Below are positions 1-8,247 of a DNA stretch of 64,000 bases, piece after piece (position 1 is the first letter of the stretch; each line of letters starts with the position of its first letter). The DNA is taken from NCBI GenBank assembly GCA_017630155.1, contig JAGBVU010000024.1, positions 183,636-247,635 on the forward strand, given 5' to 3'. A program made the position numbers and the translations under genes. The notes under the pieces are model-generated. The model was given only the letters and a program-made list of their open reading frames with translations. It was not told where the DNA came from and did not search any database. The DNA comes from Bacteroidales bacterium. Lineage in GTDB: Bacteria; Bacteroidota; Bacteroidia; Bacteroidales; UBA932.

Positions 1-1056
1 GCTTATGTGGATATTCAGAAGGTGGCCCGTGGTGTCATCGAGAAAATAGGTTACACAAAAGCGGAATATATGTTTGACGGCAAATCGTGCGGTATCCTTT
101 CTGCACTTCACGAACAGTCTCCAGACATCAACCGCGGTGTAGTGGTTGAGGTAGAGGAGGAGCAGGGTGCAGGTGACCAGGGTATGATGTTCGGTTATGC
201 CTGTGATGACACTGACAACTATATGCCGCTCCCTGTGACCCTATCACACCTTACACTTCAGGAGTTGGCAAAAATCAGGAAAGAGGAACTCCATCTTATG
301 CCTTATCTCCGTCCTGACTCCAAGAGCCAGTTCACCATCGAGTATGATGACAACCATCAGCCCATCAGGGTACACACCATTGTGGTATCTACCCAACACG
401 ATGAGTTTGACTCGGATGATGCTGCCATGCAGGCAAAGATCAAAGAGGATGTAAAGAATATCCTCCTCCCTCGTGTTATGGCCCAGCTTCCAGAGAGGAC
501 TCAGAAGCTTTTTGGTGATGATATCATACTTCACGTAAACCCTACCGGCAAATTCGTAATCGGTGGTCCTCACGGTGATACAGGTCTTACTGGTAGAAAG
601 ATTATTGTGGACACTTATGGTGGCAAGGCTTCCCATGGTGGTGGTGCTTTTTCAGGCAAGGATCCAAGCAAAGTTGACCGTTCAGCAGCATACGCAGCAC
701 GCTATATTGCCAAGAATATGGTGGCAGCAGGTGTGGCAAAAGAGATGCTTATCCAGCTATCATACGCTATCGGAGTGGCAAAACCTGTCAGCATCTTTGT
801 AAACACCCACGGTACAGCACAAGTGAACAAGACAGATGGAGAGATTGCTCAGATTATATCAGAAATGTTTGATCTCCGTCCTGCTAAAATCATTGAGAAA
901 TTCCAGCTGAAGAACCCTATTTACCAGCCCACAGCATCTTATGGTCACTTCGGACGTGCCCCTTATGTGGAAAACGGTATCCAATTTTTTGGGTGGGAGC
1001 TCCTTGATTCGGTAGAAAAGATCAAAAAAAGTTCTATTTTTACAGAAACAAAATAG
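1..1056 (+). CDS. metK: S-adenosylmethionine synthase, 5' end outside window
   Basis: Makes S-adenosylmethionine from methionine and ATP in the cytoplasm. The frame is open from base 1, so the true start lies upstream; about 351 residues are visible, consistent with the long (about 430 aa) Bacteroidetes form. Seen directly: the phosphate-binding stretch [17 protein letters not shown] and the adjacent [19 protein letters not shown], both MetK signatures. The C-terminus ends normally. The next gene begins 7 nt after the stop in the same direction, so read-through into the lipoprotein genes is possible. Any SAM-responsive leader would be upstream of the window. Confidence 0.97.
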   Translation, partial: AYVDIQKVARGVIEKIGYTKAEYMFDGKSCGILSALHEQSPDINRGVVVEVEEEQGAGDQGMMFGYACDDTDNYMPLPVTLSHLTLQELAKIRKEELHLMPYLRPDSKSQFTIEYDDNHQPIRVHTIVVSTQHDEFDSDDAAMQAKIKEDVKNILLPRVMAQLPERTQKLFGDDIILHVNPTGKFVIGGPHGDTGLTGRKIIVDTYGGKASHGGGAFSGKDPSKVDRSAAYAARYIAKNMVAAGVAKEMLIQLSYAIGVAKPVSIFVNTHGTAQVNKTDGEIAQIISEMFDLRPAKIIEKFQLKNPIYQPTASYGHFGRAPYVENGIQFFGWELLDSVEKIKKSSIFTETK

Positions 1057-1063
1057 GAATCTT

Positions 1064-1450
1064 ATGAGAAATTTGAGAATTTTATTGTCAGCGGTTGTGG
1101 TTGTTCTCTCTCTCATCGGACTGAGCGGATGCAAGCACACCAACATTTATGACCAGCCTGAGAAGTTGGAAGCCAATACCACTTTGGTTTCTATCCCTGC
1201 AAGTGGCGGTATTGCCAATGTAGTTCTGGATGTAAACAGGGACTGGGCATCAAAGGTGAAGTTTAAAGGTGAATCAAAGAACTGGCTGATAGTTACACCT
1301 GATAAAGGGGCTGCTACTGTGAATACTACCCCTATCCAGCTATCTGCAGATACCAACGATGGTAAAGACAGGGAGGCTGATGTGATTATCTCCATCGGTT
1401 CCAAGACCCTTACCATTGTTGTGACCCAAAGGGGTATGGAAGGTGAATAA
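1064..1450 (+). CDS. small BACON-like lipoprotein
   Basis: A 128-aa protein with a lipoprotein signal peptide (hydrophobic stretch ending LSGCKH, lipobox Cys at about residue 23) followed by one BACON-like all-beta domain (about 40-125). Typical BACON landmarks are visible: VNRDWASKVKF, NWLIVTPDKG and a final strand LTIVVTQRG. BACON domains are common in Bacteroidetes surface proteins and are thought to bind carbohydrate or mucin; that role is inferred here. It sits between metK and a larger nuclease lipoprotein with a very similar N-terminal domain, 14 nt upstream of that gene, so the two probably arose by duplication and are co-expressed. Confidence 0.75.
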   Translation: MRNLRILLSAVVVVLSLIGLSGCKHTNIYDQPEKLEANTTLVSIPASGGIANVVLDVNRDWASKVKFKGESKNWLIVTPDKGAATVNTTPIQLSADTNDGKDREADVIISIGSKTLTIVVTQRGMEGE

Positions 1451-1464
1451 TTAATCTTCGTAAC

Positions 1465-3858
1465 ATGAGATACACAAGACTTTTTGCCATCGTTGCTGTG
1501 CTGTTTCTGCTGGCAGGATGTAAGCCGGATCCATATTCGCAGGGGTTGAATGTGGATTCAGGGACCAAAAGTGTGACTATTGCCCAGGAGGGTGGAACTG
1601 TGACTGTTTCCCTCTATGCCAATAGGGACTGGACCGCAAGCATAGAGTATGCAGATGAAAACAAAGGGTGGCTCACTGTGACCCCGGAGTCTGGCGTGGC
1701 ATCCCTTGATTCTGTGAAGCTGGTGCTTCAGGCGACTCAGAACAAAGGGGTTGCTAGAGGTGCAACCCTTAAAATAACCTCAGAGAAGACTCTCGCCATC
1801 CCTGTCAATCAGGAGGGTGTAGTCATCCCTGAAGCGACACCTATCTCAAAGGTGAGACAGATGTACAAAGGTTCCAATGTTACCATTGCTGAGGATATTG
1901 CCATCAGGGGTATCATCACCAGTGACTATAGGGATCCCAAGGATGGTGGACTTGCAAATGCTACATCCCTTAAAAACCTTGTATTGCAGGATGAAGGTGC
2001 AGGTATTGCTGTAAGGCTTACAGAGGACAACAAGACTTTGGCAAAGGGTGACGAGGTGGTAATCTTCCTCAAAGGGCTCTCTTTGCAGAGTTATCAGGGG
2101 ACACTGCAGTTCAACAATGTGCCGCTGGCCAAAATTACAACTGTAAGCAAAGGCAATAAAGTGGAGCCTATAGCCATTACAGCAGAGCAGCTTGTAAGTG
2201 GGGAGTATGAGTCGAGATATGTGGTCGTTTCAGATGTGCAGTCTACCAAAGAAGATGATGGAAACTGGGTTGAGGGAGGTAGCCATACATCTAAGAACTT
2301 CATAGCCAAAACAGGTGAGGCCTTTGTGGTGTTCTCATCAAAGTATTCGTCATTCGGTGGTGAAAAGGTCCCTTCCGGAAGTGGAATACTCAAAGGTATC
2401 GTGGTAGTATTTGGAGATGCTATCCAGCTAAGCTTTACCTCCAAAGATGACTATGCCGGACTTACCGGAGAGAGATTTTCGGTAAGTACAGATGTGGAGT
2501 CAAAGACTGTCGGTGACTATTCCAAATGGAGTGCAGTAACCCCTGTAACAGAGTTTTATGAGGACTTCTCCAGTGCTCCGGATAAAGGTAAAGAGTATGA
2601 GTGTGACCAGTGGATGTTCTATACATCAGATGGCTCAAGTGTAAACAACGGATGGAAGACAGCATACTACAGCTGGAATAAATATATGGATGTGGCACCT
2701 TACAATTCAGTTCTTGATGAGGTGGTTACATACGCCCTTCTTCCCCCTCTGAATGTAAGCGGAGCATCTGTGAAAAAACTCAATCTGAGACTTGCCCTTT
2801 ATTACCAGAATAGGGATGATTCTGAATTCGATGTAGTGGTTTCAGAGGATTTTGCAGGAGATTTTGCCACTGCTACTTGGACCAAGGTGGATAATTTGAC
2901 ATTTGGCCAGGCTGCTGAGACCAATGTGTGGGTGGGTCATAGTGTGGACCTGTCTGACTATGCGTCTGCGACCTCTTTGGCTGTAGCACTCAGATATACA
3001 GGTAAATCAAACACCTATCGTTTGGACAATGTGAGCTTCGGTGTAGAACCTGAAGCAGATTCATATGACCCTGGCACACCGGTGTCAAGCATAACATCAG
3101 ACCAGGTAAACGAATGGATGGAGCTCCCTGCTGTAACTACTTCATCGACTAGGGCATACATTTCACACCACTCTGAGGTGATGGGTGAGAGTGTAAGGAA
3201 CTACTCTATGCTTTTCGACACACAGTATAGAATAGCATTGTGGACAGCATACCATATCTCTTCTGCTTCGTTCGGCCCTACTACCAGGACCGACAACTGG
3301 AGCTATGACCCTAAAGTTCCTGTCGATCTCCAGCCAAAGCTTGAGAGAGGGTGGGGTGAATCGGGTGTCGATCGTGGCCATATCGTCCCATCAGGATCAC
3401 GTACAGCAAACTATGTGTCAAATGCGGCAACATTCTTCTATACCAATATGACTGCCCAGAATTCGGACCTTAATCAGGGCGTTTGGGGCAAACTTGAGGA
3501 GAAGGTAAGAGATTACTCGTCTGCGTGCGACACACTTTATGTAGTGACAGGTGCTGTATTGAAGACATCTGCTCAGGGTGAAATATCCTTTGTAAAGGAC
3601 AATGACGGAAAAGAGGTGGCCAAGCCACAGGCATACTATAAGGTATTGTTGAGTTACGACAAAGAGACTGAGTCATACAAGTCGATAGCCTTCTGGTATG
3701 AGAACAGGAAATATAACAATGCTGAGCCAGTTGCCGCAGACACCAAGTCAGTAGCATGGGTTGAGGAGCAGACAGGATTTACATTCTTCGATAACCTTCC
3801 TGAAGGGATCAAGAGCGCTGTAAAAGGGGCTTGTGTTCCTGCAGATTGGGGATTGTAA
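1465..3858 (+). CDS. surface lipoprotein: BACON + DUF5689-like + anchor J-like + DNA/RNA non-specific endonuclease
   Basis: A 797-aa lipoprotein (signal ending LLAGCKP). Domains in order: BACON (about 30-120, with NRDWTASIEY and GWLTVTPESG); an OB-fold DUF5689-like region (about 125-330); a jelly-roll region of choice-of-anchor J type (about 360-530); a C-terminal His-Me finger nuclease (about 545-797). The nuclease signature is clear: DRGHIVPSGSR with the catalytic His at about residue 638, followed by NMTAQNSDLNQGVWGKLE, matching the metal-binding Asn region of the NUC1 family. Predicted to cut nucleic acids at the cell surface, perhaps for nutrient salvage or biofilm turnover (inference). 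The start is the ATG that gives the signal peptide. Confidence 0.85.
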   Translation: MRYTRLFAIVAVLFLLAGCKPDPYSQGLNVDSGTKSVTIAQEGGTVTVSLYANRDWTASIEYADENKGWLTVTPESGVASLDSVKLVLQATQNKGVARGATLKITSEKTLAIPVNQEGVVIPEATPISKVRQMYKGSNVTIAEDIAIRGIITSDYRDPKDGGLANATSLKNLVLQDEGAGIAVRLTEDNKTLAKGDEVVIFLKGLSLQSYQGTLQFNNVPLAKITTVSKGNKVEPIAITAEQLVSGEYESRYVVVSDVQSTKEDDGNWVEGGSHTSKNFIAKTGEAFVVFSSKYSSFGGEKVPSGSGILKGIVVVFGDAIQLSFTSKDDYAGLTGERFSVSTDVESKTVGDYSKWSAVTPVTEFYEDFSSAPDKGKEYECDQWMFYTSDGSSVNNGWKTAYYSWNKYMDVAPYNSVLDEVVTYALLPPLNVSGASVKKLNLRLALYYQNRDDSEFDVVVSEDFAGDFATATWTKVDNLTFGQAAETNVWVGHSVDLSDYASATSLAVALRYTGKSNTYRLDNVSFGVEPEADSYDPGTPVSSITSDQVNEWMELPAVTTSSTRAYISHHSEVMGESVRNYSMLFDTQYRIALWTAYHISSASFGPTTRTDNWSYDPKVPVDLQPKLERGWGESGVDRGHIVPSGSRTANYVSNAATFFYTNMTAQNSDLNQGVWGKLEEKVRDYSSACDTLYVVTGAVLKTSAQGEISFVKDNDGKEVAKPQAYYKVLLSYDKETESYKSIAFWYENRKYNNAEPVAADTKSVAWVEEQTGFTFFDNLPEGIKSAVKGACVPADWGL

Positions 3859-3896
3859 TTTCAATTTGTGATCAGTCACAAATTTTGTGATTTTCG

Positions 3897-3949
3897 CAAG
3901 CCACACAAAGTGTCCATAAAGTACTTCTTGGAGGACCTTGTGTGGCTTG
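3897..3949 (+). terminator. hairpin after the nuclease gene
   Basis: Arms caagccacacaa and ttgtgtggcttg form a 12-bp perfect stem between the nuclease stop (3858) and comF. There is no strong T-run directly after it, so termination is likely but not certain. Confidence 0.6.
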
Positions 3950-4024
3950 TGAATGTCATAAGCCGATTTTGTGTGTGATAGGGTATGATACTAATGTTTG
4001 TTTGGTTAATGTTGTGTAGTTGAT

Positions 4025-4723
4025 ATGTGGCTGAAGTGTTTGGGAGATCTCATCTTCCCGAGAAAATGTGAGGTGTGTGGGAGACTTCTCCCTGTGGATG
4101 TGGAGTATTTGTGTGATGATTGTCTGGAGGATATGCCTCTGACATATTATTGGGACTGGCCGGAGAATCCGGCTGAGAAGAAACTTTGGGTACGGACCTA
4201 TCTTCATAGGGTGATTCCACTCTTTTTCTATACGAGGGAGAGTCAGTATATTACCCTTATCCATAAAATCAAATATCGGGGAAACATCAGACTTGGTCAC
4301 TATATGGGGAGTCTTCTTGGCGAAAAAATTAAGAGGGCTCTTCCAGATGTTGATTACATTGTCCCAGTCCCACTGCATCCAATAAGGAGATGGCGCAGAG
4401 GATATAACCAGGCCGAAGTTATAGCCAAGGGTGTGGCGGAGGCTATGTTTGGCTTATCTGACGCTTCAGATAGGGTGCTTACGGATGTTCTTAAGCGAGT
4501 AAGATATACCCGCACCCAGACCAGAAGGAAAATGGATGACAAATGGTCCAATGTGGCCAATGCTTTCCGCCTCCACACCACAAAAGATCTATCCGGCAAG
4601 CATATCCTGATTATAGATGATGTCCTTACCACCGGCAGCACAGCAGAGGCTGCCTATAGTGCGATAACCAAGGTATATAATGATTGCAAGATCAGTATTG
4701 CCACGCTGGGGTATGTGGAGTAG
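4025..4723 (+). CDS. comF: ComF family phosphoribosyltransferase-like protein
   Basis: A 232-aa ComF/GntX family protein. The N-terminus carries a four-cysteine zinc-binding knuckle (CEVCGRLLP ... CDDCLEDMP); the C-terminal half is a type I phosphoribosyltransferase fold with PVPLHPIRRWRRGYNQAE and the PRPP-loop IIDDVLTTGSTAEAA. ComF proteins act in DNA uptake in competent bacteria; in Bacteroidetes the role is not settled. The last 101 bp (4620-4720) are repeated at 5645-5745, on the far side of a toxin-antitoxin pair, so this 3' end seems to have been supplied by an insertion. The coding frame is intact. Confidence 0.9.
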   Translation: MWLKCLGDLIFPRKCEVCGRLLPVDVEYLCDDCLEDMPLTYYWDWPENPAEKKLWVRTYLHRVIPLFFYTRESQYITLIHKIKYRGNIRLGHYMGSLLGEKIKRALPDVDYIVPVPLHPIRRWRRGYNQAEVIAKGVAEAMFGLSDASDRVLTDVLKRVRYTRTQTRRKMDDKWSNVANAFRLHTTKDLSGKHILIIDDVLTTGSTAEAAYSAITKVYNDCKISIATLGYVE

Positions 4724-4730
4724 ATTATTA

Positions 4731-4761
4731 TTGCATTTGTTGATACAATGTAATATATTTG
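4731..4761 (+). promoter_or_regulatory. promoter of the toxin-antitoxin pair
   Basis: Bacteroidetes-type promoter: TTG at 4731-4733 and a -7 box TATATTTG at 4754-4761, 20 nt apart, just after the comF stop and 20 nt before the antitoxin ATG. It would give the module its own transcription. Confidence 0.6.
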
Positions 4762-4781
4762 CAATACAAACTTTACTAATT

Positions 4782-5075
4782 ATGGGACAGTCAACTATAT
4801 CAATTAGGGTAGATGATAAGCTGAAAAAGAGCTTTGATGAACTATGCAATGAAATTGGCTTGAGCAATTCAGCAGCTGTGACAATTTTTATGAAGGCCGC
4901 AGTGCGGGAGCAGCGTATTCCGTTTGAGTTGCGCACAGAATCAGAAGAGGAAATCCGGGCAAAAGGACTTGCCGCATTTCACAAACTTAGAGCAATTGCA
5001 CAAGAAAATGGCGTTGCGGGAATGAGCCTTGAAGAGATTAATGAGGAGATAAGATTGGCGAGAAGGGGAGAGTAA
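4782..5075 (+). CDS. RelB/DinJ-type antitoxin
   Basis: A 97-aa antitoxin. The N-terminal ribbon-helix-helix (TISIRVDDKLKKSFDELC ... GLSNSAAVTIFMKAAV) is characteristic of RelB/DinJ; the acidic helical tail should wrap the toxin. I chose the ATG at 4782 because it starts directly at this domain, lies just downstream of a promoter, and upstream codons overlap comF. The toxin gene follows after one nucleotide, the usual TA layout. Expected to repress its own promoter. DinJ-family antitoxins are best known with YafQ-type RNases; pairing with a PIN toxin occurs but is less usual. Confidence 0.85.
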   Translation: MGQSTISIRVDDKLKKSFDELCNEIGLSNSAAVTIFMKAAVREQRIPFELRTESEEEIRAKGLAAFHKLRAIAQENGVAGMSLEEINEEIRLARRGE

Positions 5076-5076
5076 T

Positions 5077-5538
5077 ATGAAAATCTATGCAGTTATTGAC
5101 ACCAATGTGATTGTATCAGCGCTACTGTCCCGTTTTAAGAAAACAAGCACTGTGCAATTGATGCAGCACTTGATTCTGGGAGACATTACACCAATTTATA
5201 ATGATGATATTTTAGCGGAGTATTACTCTGTTTTAACCAGACCGAAATTTAATTTACCAGAATCGCTTATAGATGAGACTTTGGAAGTTGTCAAGAAATT
5301 TGGTATCAACTCATCAAGAAAAGAGGCTGAAGAGCAACTCCCAGATCCAAAGGACATTGTTTTCTATGAGGTTGCTCTTGCAAATGAAGATTCTTTCCTT
5401 GTAACAGGCAATACAAAACATTTTCCAAAGAAGCCGTTTGTGGTTACTCCCGCCGAGATGCTTCAGATTATTCAAGAGATGAATTCGCCTAAGTACGGCT
5501 TGCTTTCAGAGCCTTCTGTGCGCTATGGCAAGAAGTAA
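5077..5538 (+). CDS. PIN-domain toxin (COG1569-like)
   Basis: A 153-aa PIN-domain ribonuclease, predicted Mg2+-dependent RNA cleavage, kept inactive by the antitoxin encoded immediately upstream. Seen: the first acidic motif AVIDTNVIVSALLS, a middle acidic stretch LPDPKDIVFYEV and the late motif FLVTGNTKHFP, in which the family's GN replaces the Asp found in other PIN groups. The length is typical. It starts one nucleotide after the antitoxin stop. The last about 15 residues are Gly/Tyr/Lys-rich and may be divergent. An inverted-repeat terminator follows. Confidence 0.85.
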   Translation: MKIYAVIDTNVIVSALLSRFKKTSTVQLMQHLILGDITPIYNDDILAEYYSVLTRPKFNLPESLIDETLEVVKKFGINSSRKEAEEQLPDPKDIVFYEVALANEDSFLVTGNTKHFPKKPFVVTPAEMLQIIQEMNSPKYGLLSEPSVRYGKK

Positions 5539-5573
5539 GTTTATTCATATTTGACTTTTTGATAGAAATATTG

Positions 5574-5608
5574 CAATCTGTCAAAAAATGCATAAACTTG
5601 ACAGATTG
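5574..5608 (+). terminator. hairpin after the PIN toxin
   Basis: Perfect 11-bp arms caatctgtcaa / ttgacagattg with a 13-nt loop, 35 nt after the toxin stop. It closes the TA module before the comF remnant. Confidence 0.6.
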
Positions 5609-5644
5609 ATCTAATTTGTAATATACTTATATCACTCTAATGTT

Positions 5645-5748
5645 ATGTCCTTACCACCGGCAGCACAGCAGAGGCGGTCTATGCTGCGATAATCAAGGTA
5701 TATAGTGATTGTAACGTCAGTTTTGCCACGTTGGGGTATGTGGAGTGA
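5645..5748 (+). pseudogene. detached duplicate of the comF 3' end
   Basis: Aligns without gaps to the end of comF (4620-4720) with about 89% identity and its own stop (TGA instead of TAG). It still reads VLTTGSTAEAV ... LGYVE in frame, so it is not decayed; it lacks any 5' part. The simplest reading is that this is the original comF end, cut off when the TA cassette arrived with a diverged replacement end. Confidence 0.8.
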
Positions 5749-5759
5749 AGTAAATTTTC

Positions 5760-5767
5760 TAACTTTG
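5760..5767 (+). promoter_or_regulatory. -7 promoter box upstream of the M64 peptidase gene
   Basis: TAACTTTG fits the Bacteroidetes TAnnTTTG -7 consensus, 24 nt before the ATG at 5792. A matching -33 element is not obvious, so this is a moderate call. Confidence 0.45.
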
Positions 5768-5791
5768 CCACAGGCTTTAATGTAGATTGTT

Positions 5792-8206
5792 ATGAAAAGC
5801 ATCTCTTTTGTCAAAACCACAATACTTTTCCTCCTCCTTACAGTAGTTGCCATCTCTTGCTCCAAGAATGTGCCTGAGAATCCGGAGCCGGAAGTTAATC
5901 CTAATGACAAACTGGAACTGGTGGAGGGCACAGATATGAGCCTGACAGTTCAAGCGCGTGGAGGGTCAATAACCATATCGTTCAAAGCAAACACGGCATG
6001 GACAGCTAAAGTTGGAAGCAATAGTGCCGCTGAATGGTGTTCTATATCTCCTTCCAAAGGTAATGCCGGGACTGCTTACATAACAATATCTGCAAAAGAG
6101 AACAAATCTGATGATAATCGTTCAGCTTCTATTGTTATTGTGGCAGGTACAGCCCAGCAGACAGTAAAAATAACCCAATATGGTATGATAGAGCAGATTA
6201 GGGCTTCTTTAATGGAGTTCTATAAACTCACTGACGGAGACAATTGGGGGAACAATGAAAATTGGTGCAGTGACAATCCTGTAAGTGACTGGTATGGAGT
6301 GAATGCAAATATAGATGGTCGCGTGTCCTTTCTTAGATTAGATAACAACAAGCTTGCTGGCTCTCTTCCCGACTGTCTGGAGTGTTTGTCAAATATCCCC
6401 ACTTTGACAGGAGCGAATCTATCAAATAATTATTTGTTAGGAGATATAAAAGATGTCTTCTCAAAACTTGGTAATATGCCCAAATTGCAAAGCATCATTC
6501 TAAGTGGAAATTATTTGACAGGATCCATTCCGAGTTCATTGTTGAATTTCAAAGACTGGACAATAGATATAAGTTACAATATGCTCTCTGGGACAATAGC
6601 GAGTTCTGTTCTTGAATCTGATTTGTGGATTTATACTTGGGAAGACTATGTGAAAGGGAACAGGTTTGAGGATTTGGACAAGCTCCGTTGGGATGCTCCA
6701 AAATTCAAGGCACCGAGCATTAGTGGTGGAACAATAGATCTTGAACAGGAATACAAATCTCACAAGTATACCATATTGTATTATTTTACAGACTTTGTAC
6801 ATCATTTAGATGAAGTACTTTGGCCACAACTTGAGTATATATACGAGAACTATTCCGAAAACGATATCGCAATAATAGGACATACCAATTTGGTACCTGC
6901 AGCAGCACACATAGCATACGACTCATATGGATGGGAGTGGGATGCTATTCTTACCTACCAAGATGATAACGACAAAGCAAATGATAATTGGCTTCCATAT
7001 GTACCACAAACTCTGTGCAGTGTGGTGAATAATGAGGGTAAAGTGGTGTATTCTGCTGCTTTTGAGGATTTTGAACATTTGAAGAATCGTCTGATTGATG
7101 GCTTGGAGTGCGACTTTAATTTTGGGAATGATGGTAATTCAGAGGATTTGTACAAGTCAACCGATTACACAAATGACTGTAAAATGAAGGTGCTTCAGAA
7201 AGCTACAATTGGTAAAGGTATCGATATCGTACTGATGGGTGACGGCTTTTCGGACAGATTAATTGCTGATGGCACATATCTGCGCACGATGGAGACTGCT
7301 TGCGATAAACTGTTTGAAAAGGAGCCTTACAAAACATTTAGGGATTACTTTAATGTGTATTGTGTGTATGCAGTTTCTAAAAATGAGGTCTATAGTGAGG
7401 GGAGCAGTACGGTTTTTGGCTGTAGGAAGGAGGAGCATACTACCCATATAAGCGGTGATAATAAACTTGCTATGGCATATGCAGCTCAAGCAATAGGTTT
7501 CAATAAACTTGAAAATGCATCAATTGTAGTTGTTCTAAATAGTACACAATATGCCGGTACCTGTTATATGAATGTTCCATCTTCAGCGGATAGGGATTGG
7601 GGAGAAGGAACGACAATATCGTATGTGCCCAAGTGTGAAAATGATGAGAATTTTGGATATACATTACAACACGAGGCTTGTGGTCACGGATTTGCAAAAC
7701 TTGCAGATGAGTATGTGGAGGTTATGGGAGAGATCAGTCTATATAAAAAAGAGAATACCATAAATGAACAAAACTCCTACGGTTGGTGGAAGAATATAGA
7801 TTTTACAGGAGATCCCGCTCAAGTGAAGTGGGCTAAATTCTTGCAGGATCCGAGATATGCAAATCAAGGTTTGGGAGTATTTGAAGGTGCAGATACTTAC
7901 AGTAATGGAGTCTGGAAGCCGACAGAAACCAGTATTATGTTGGATAATACAGGAGAGTTTAATGCCCCATCGCGCGAGGCCATCTATTACCGTATACATA
8001 AGTTGGCTTATGGATCTGAATGGGTGTATGACTATGAAAAGTTCGTGGAGTATGACGCTGTCAATCGTAATGCACCTGAATCTTCAAGAGCTTCACATGT
8101 GTCGCCATTACGACCAAAAGCGCCTCTCCATTCCCCTGTGGTAATAAATATAAGTTTGGATGAAGTTAGAAGGGAGGCTGATGCCATAAAATCTCCTTTG
8201 AGGTAG
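5792..8206 (+). CDS. M64-family (IgA peptidase-like) metallopeptidase lipoprotein with BACON and LRR
   Basis: An 804-aa surface lipoprotein (signal ending AISCSKN). Domains: BACON (about 40-135; NTAWTAKVG, AEWCSISPSKGNAG); a leucine-rich-repeat segment (about 145-270; repeats such as LSNNYLLGDI and LSGNYLTGSIP); a central segment of about 300-430 with no firm assignment; M64 peptidase (about 450-770). The zinc motif HEACGHGFAKLADEY at about residue 627 is diagnostic for M64, a Bacteroidetes-rich family that includes IgA-cleaving enzymes. The substrate here is unknown. It follows the comF/TA locus and precedes the GH3 gene with a gap of 41 nt. Confidence 0.88.
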   Translation: MKSISFVKTTILFLLLTVVAISCSKNVPENPEPEVNPNDKLELVEGTDMSLTVQARGGSITISFKANTAWTAKVGSNSAAEWCSISPSKGNAGTAYITISAKENKSDDNRSASIVIVAGTAQQTVKITQYGMIEQIRASLMEFYKLTDGDNWGNNENWCSDNPVSDWYGVNANIDGRVSFLRLDNNKLAGSLPDCLECLSNIPTLTGANLSNNYLLGDIKDVFSKLGNMPKLQSIILSGNYLTGSIPSSLLNFKDWTIDISYNMLSGTIASSVLESDLWIYTWEDYVKGNRFEDLDKLRWDAPKFKAPSISGGTIDLEQEYKSHKYTILYYFTDFVHHLDEVLWPQLEYIYENYSENDIAIIGHTNLVPAAAHIAYDSYGWEWDAILTYQDDNDKANDNWLPYVPQTLCSVVNNEGKVVYSAAFEDFEHLKNRLIDGLECDFNFGNDGNSEDLYKSTDYTNDCKMKVLQKATIGKGIDIVLMGDGFSDRLIADGTYLRTMETACDKLFEKEPYKTFRDYFNVYCVYAVSKNEVYSEGSSTVFGCRKEEHTTHISGDNKLAMAYAAQAIGFNKLENASIVVVLNSTQYAGTCYMNVPSSADRDWGEGTTISYVPKCENDENFGYTLQHEACGHGFAKLADEYVEVMGEISLYKKENTINEQNSYGWWKNIDFTGDPAQVKWAKFLQDPRYANQGLGVFEGADTYSNGVWKPTETSIMLDNTGEFNAPSREAIYYRIHKLAYGSEWVYDYEKFVEYDAVNRNAPESSRASHVSPLRPKAPLHSPVVINISLDEVRREADAIKSPLR

Positions 8207-8247
8207 TGGGAGACTGATTTTGATTATTGAAAATTAAAAATATAAAT

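Larger units (their letters stand above)
4724..5644 (+). mobile_element. toxin-antitoxin cassette inserted at the 3' end of comF
   Basis: About 0.9 kb holding a promoter, an antitoxin, a PIN toxin and a hairpin terminator. It lies between two copies of the comF 3' end (4620-4720 and 5645-5745; 101 bp without gaps, 11 mismatches by my count). The arrangement is what an insertion that regenerates the target gene's end would leave. The cassette has no recombinase of its own, so how it moved (homologous exchange, or an attachment site now without its integrase) is inferred. Confidence 0.65.
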
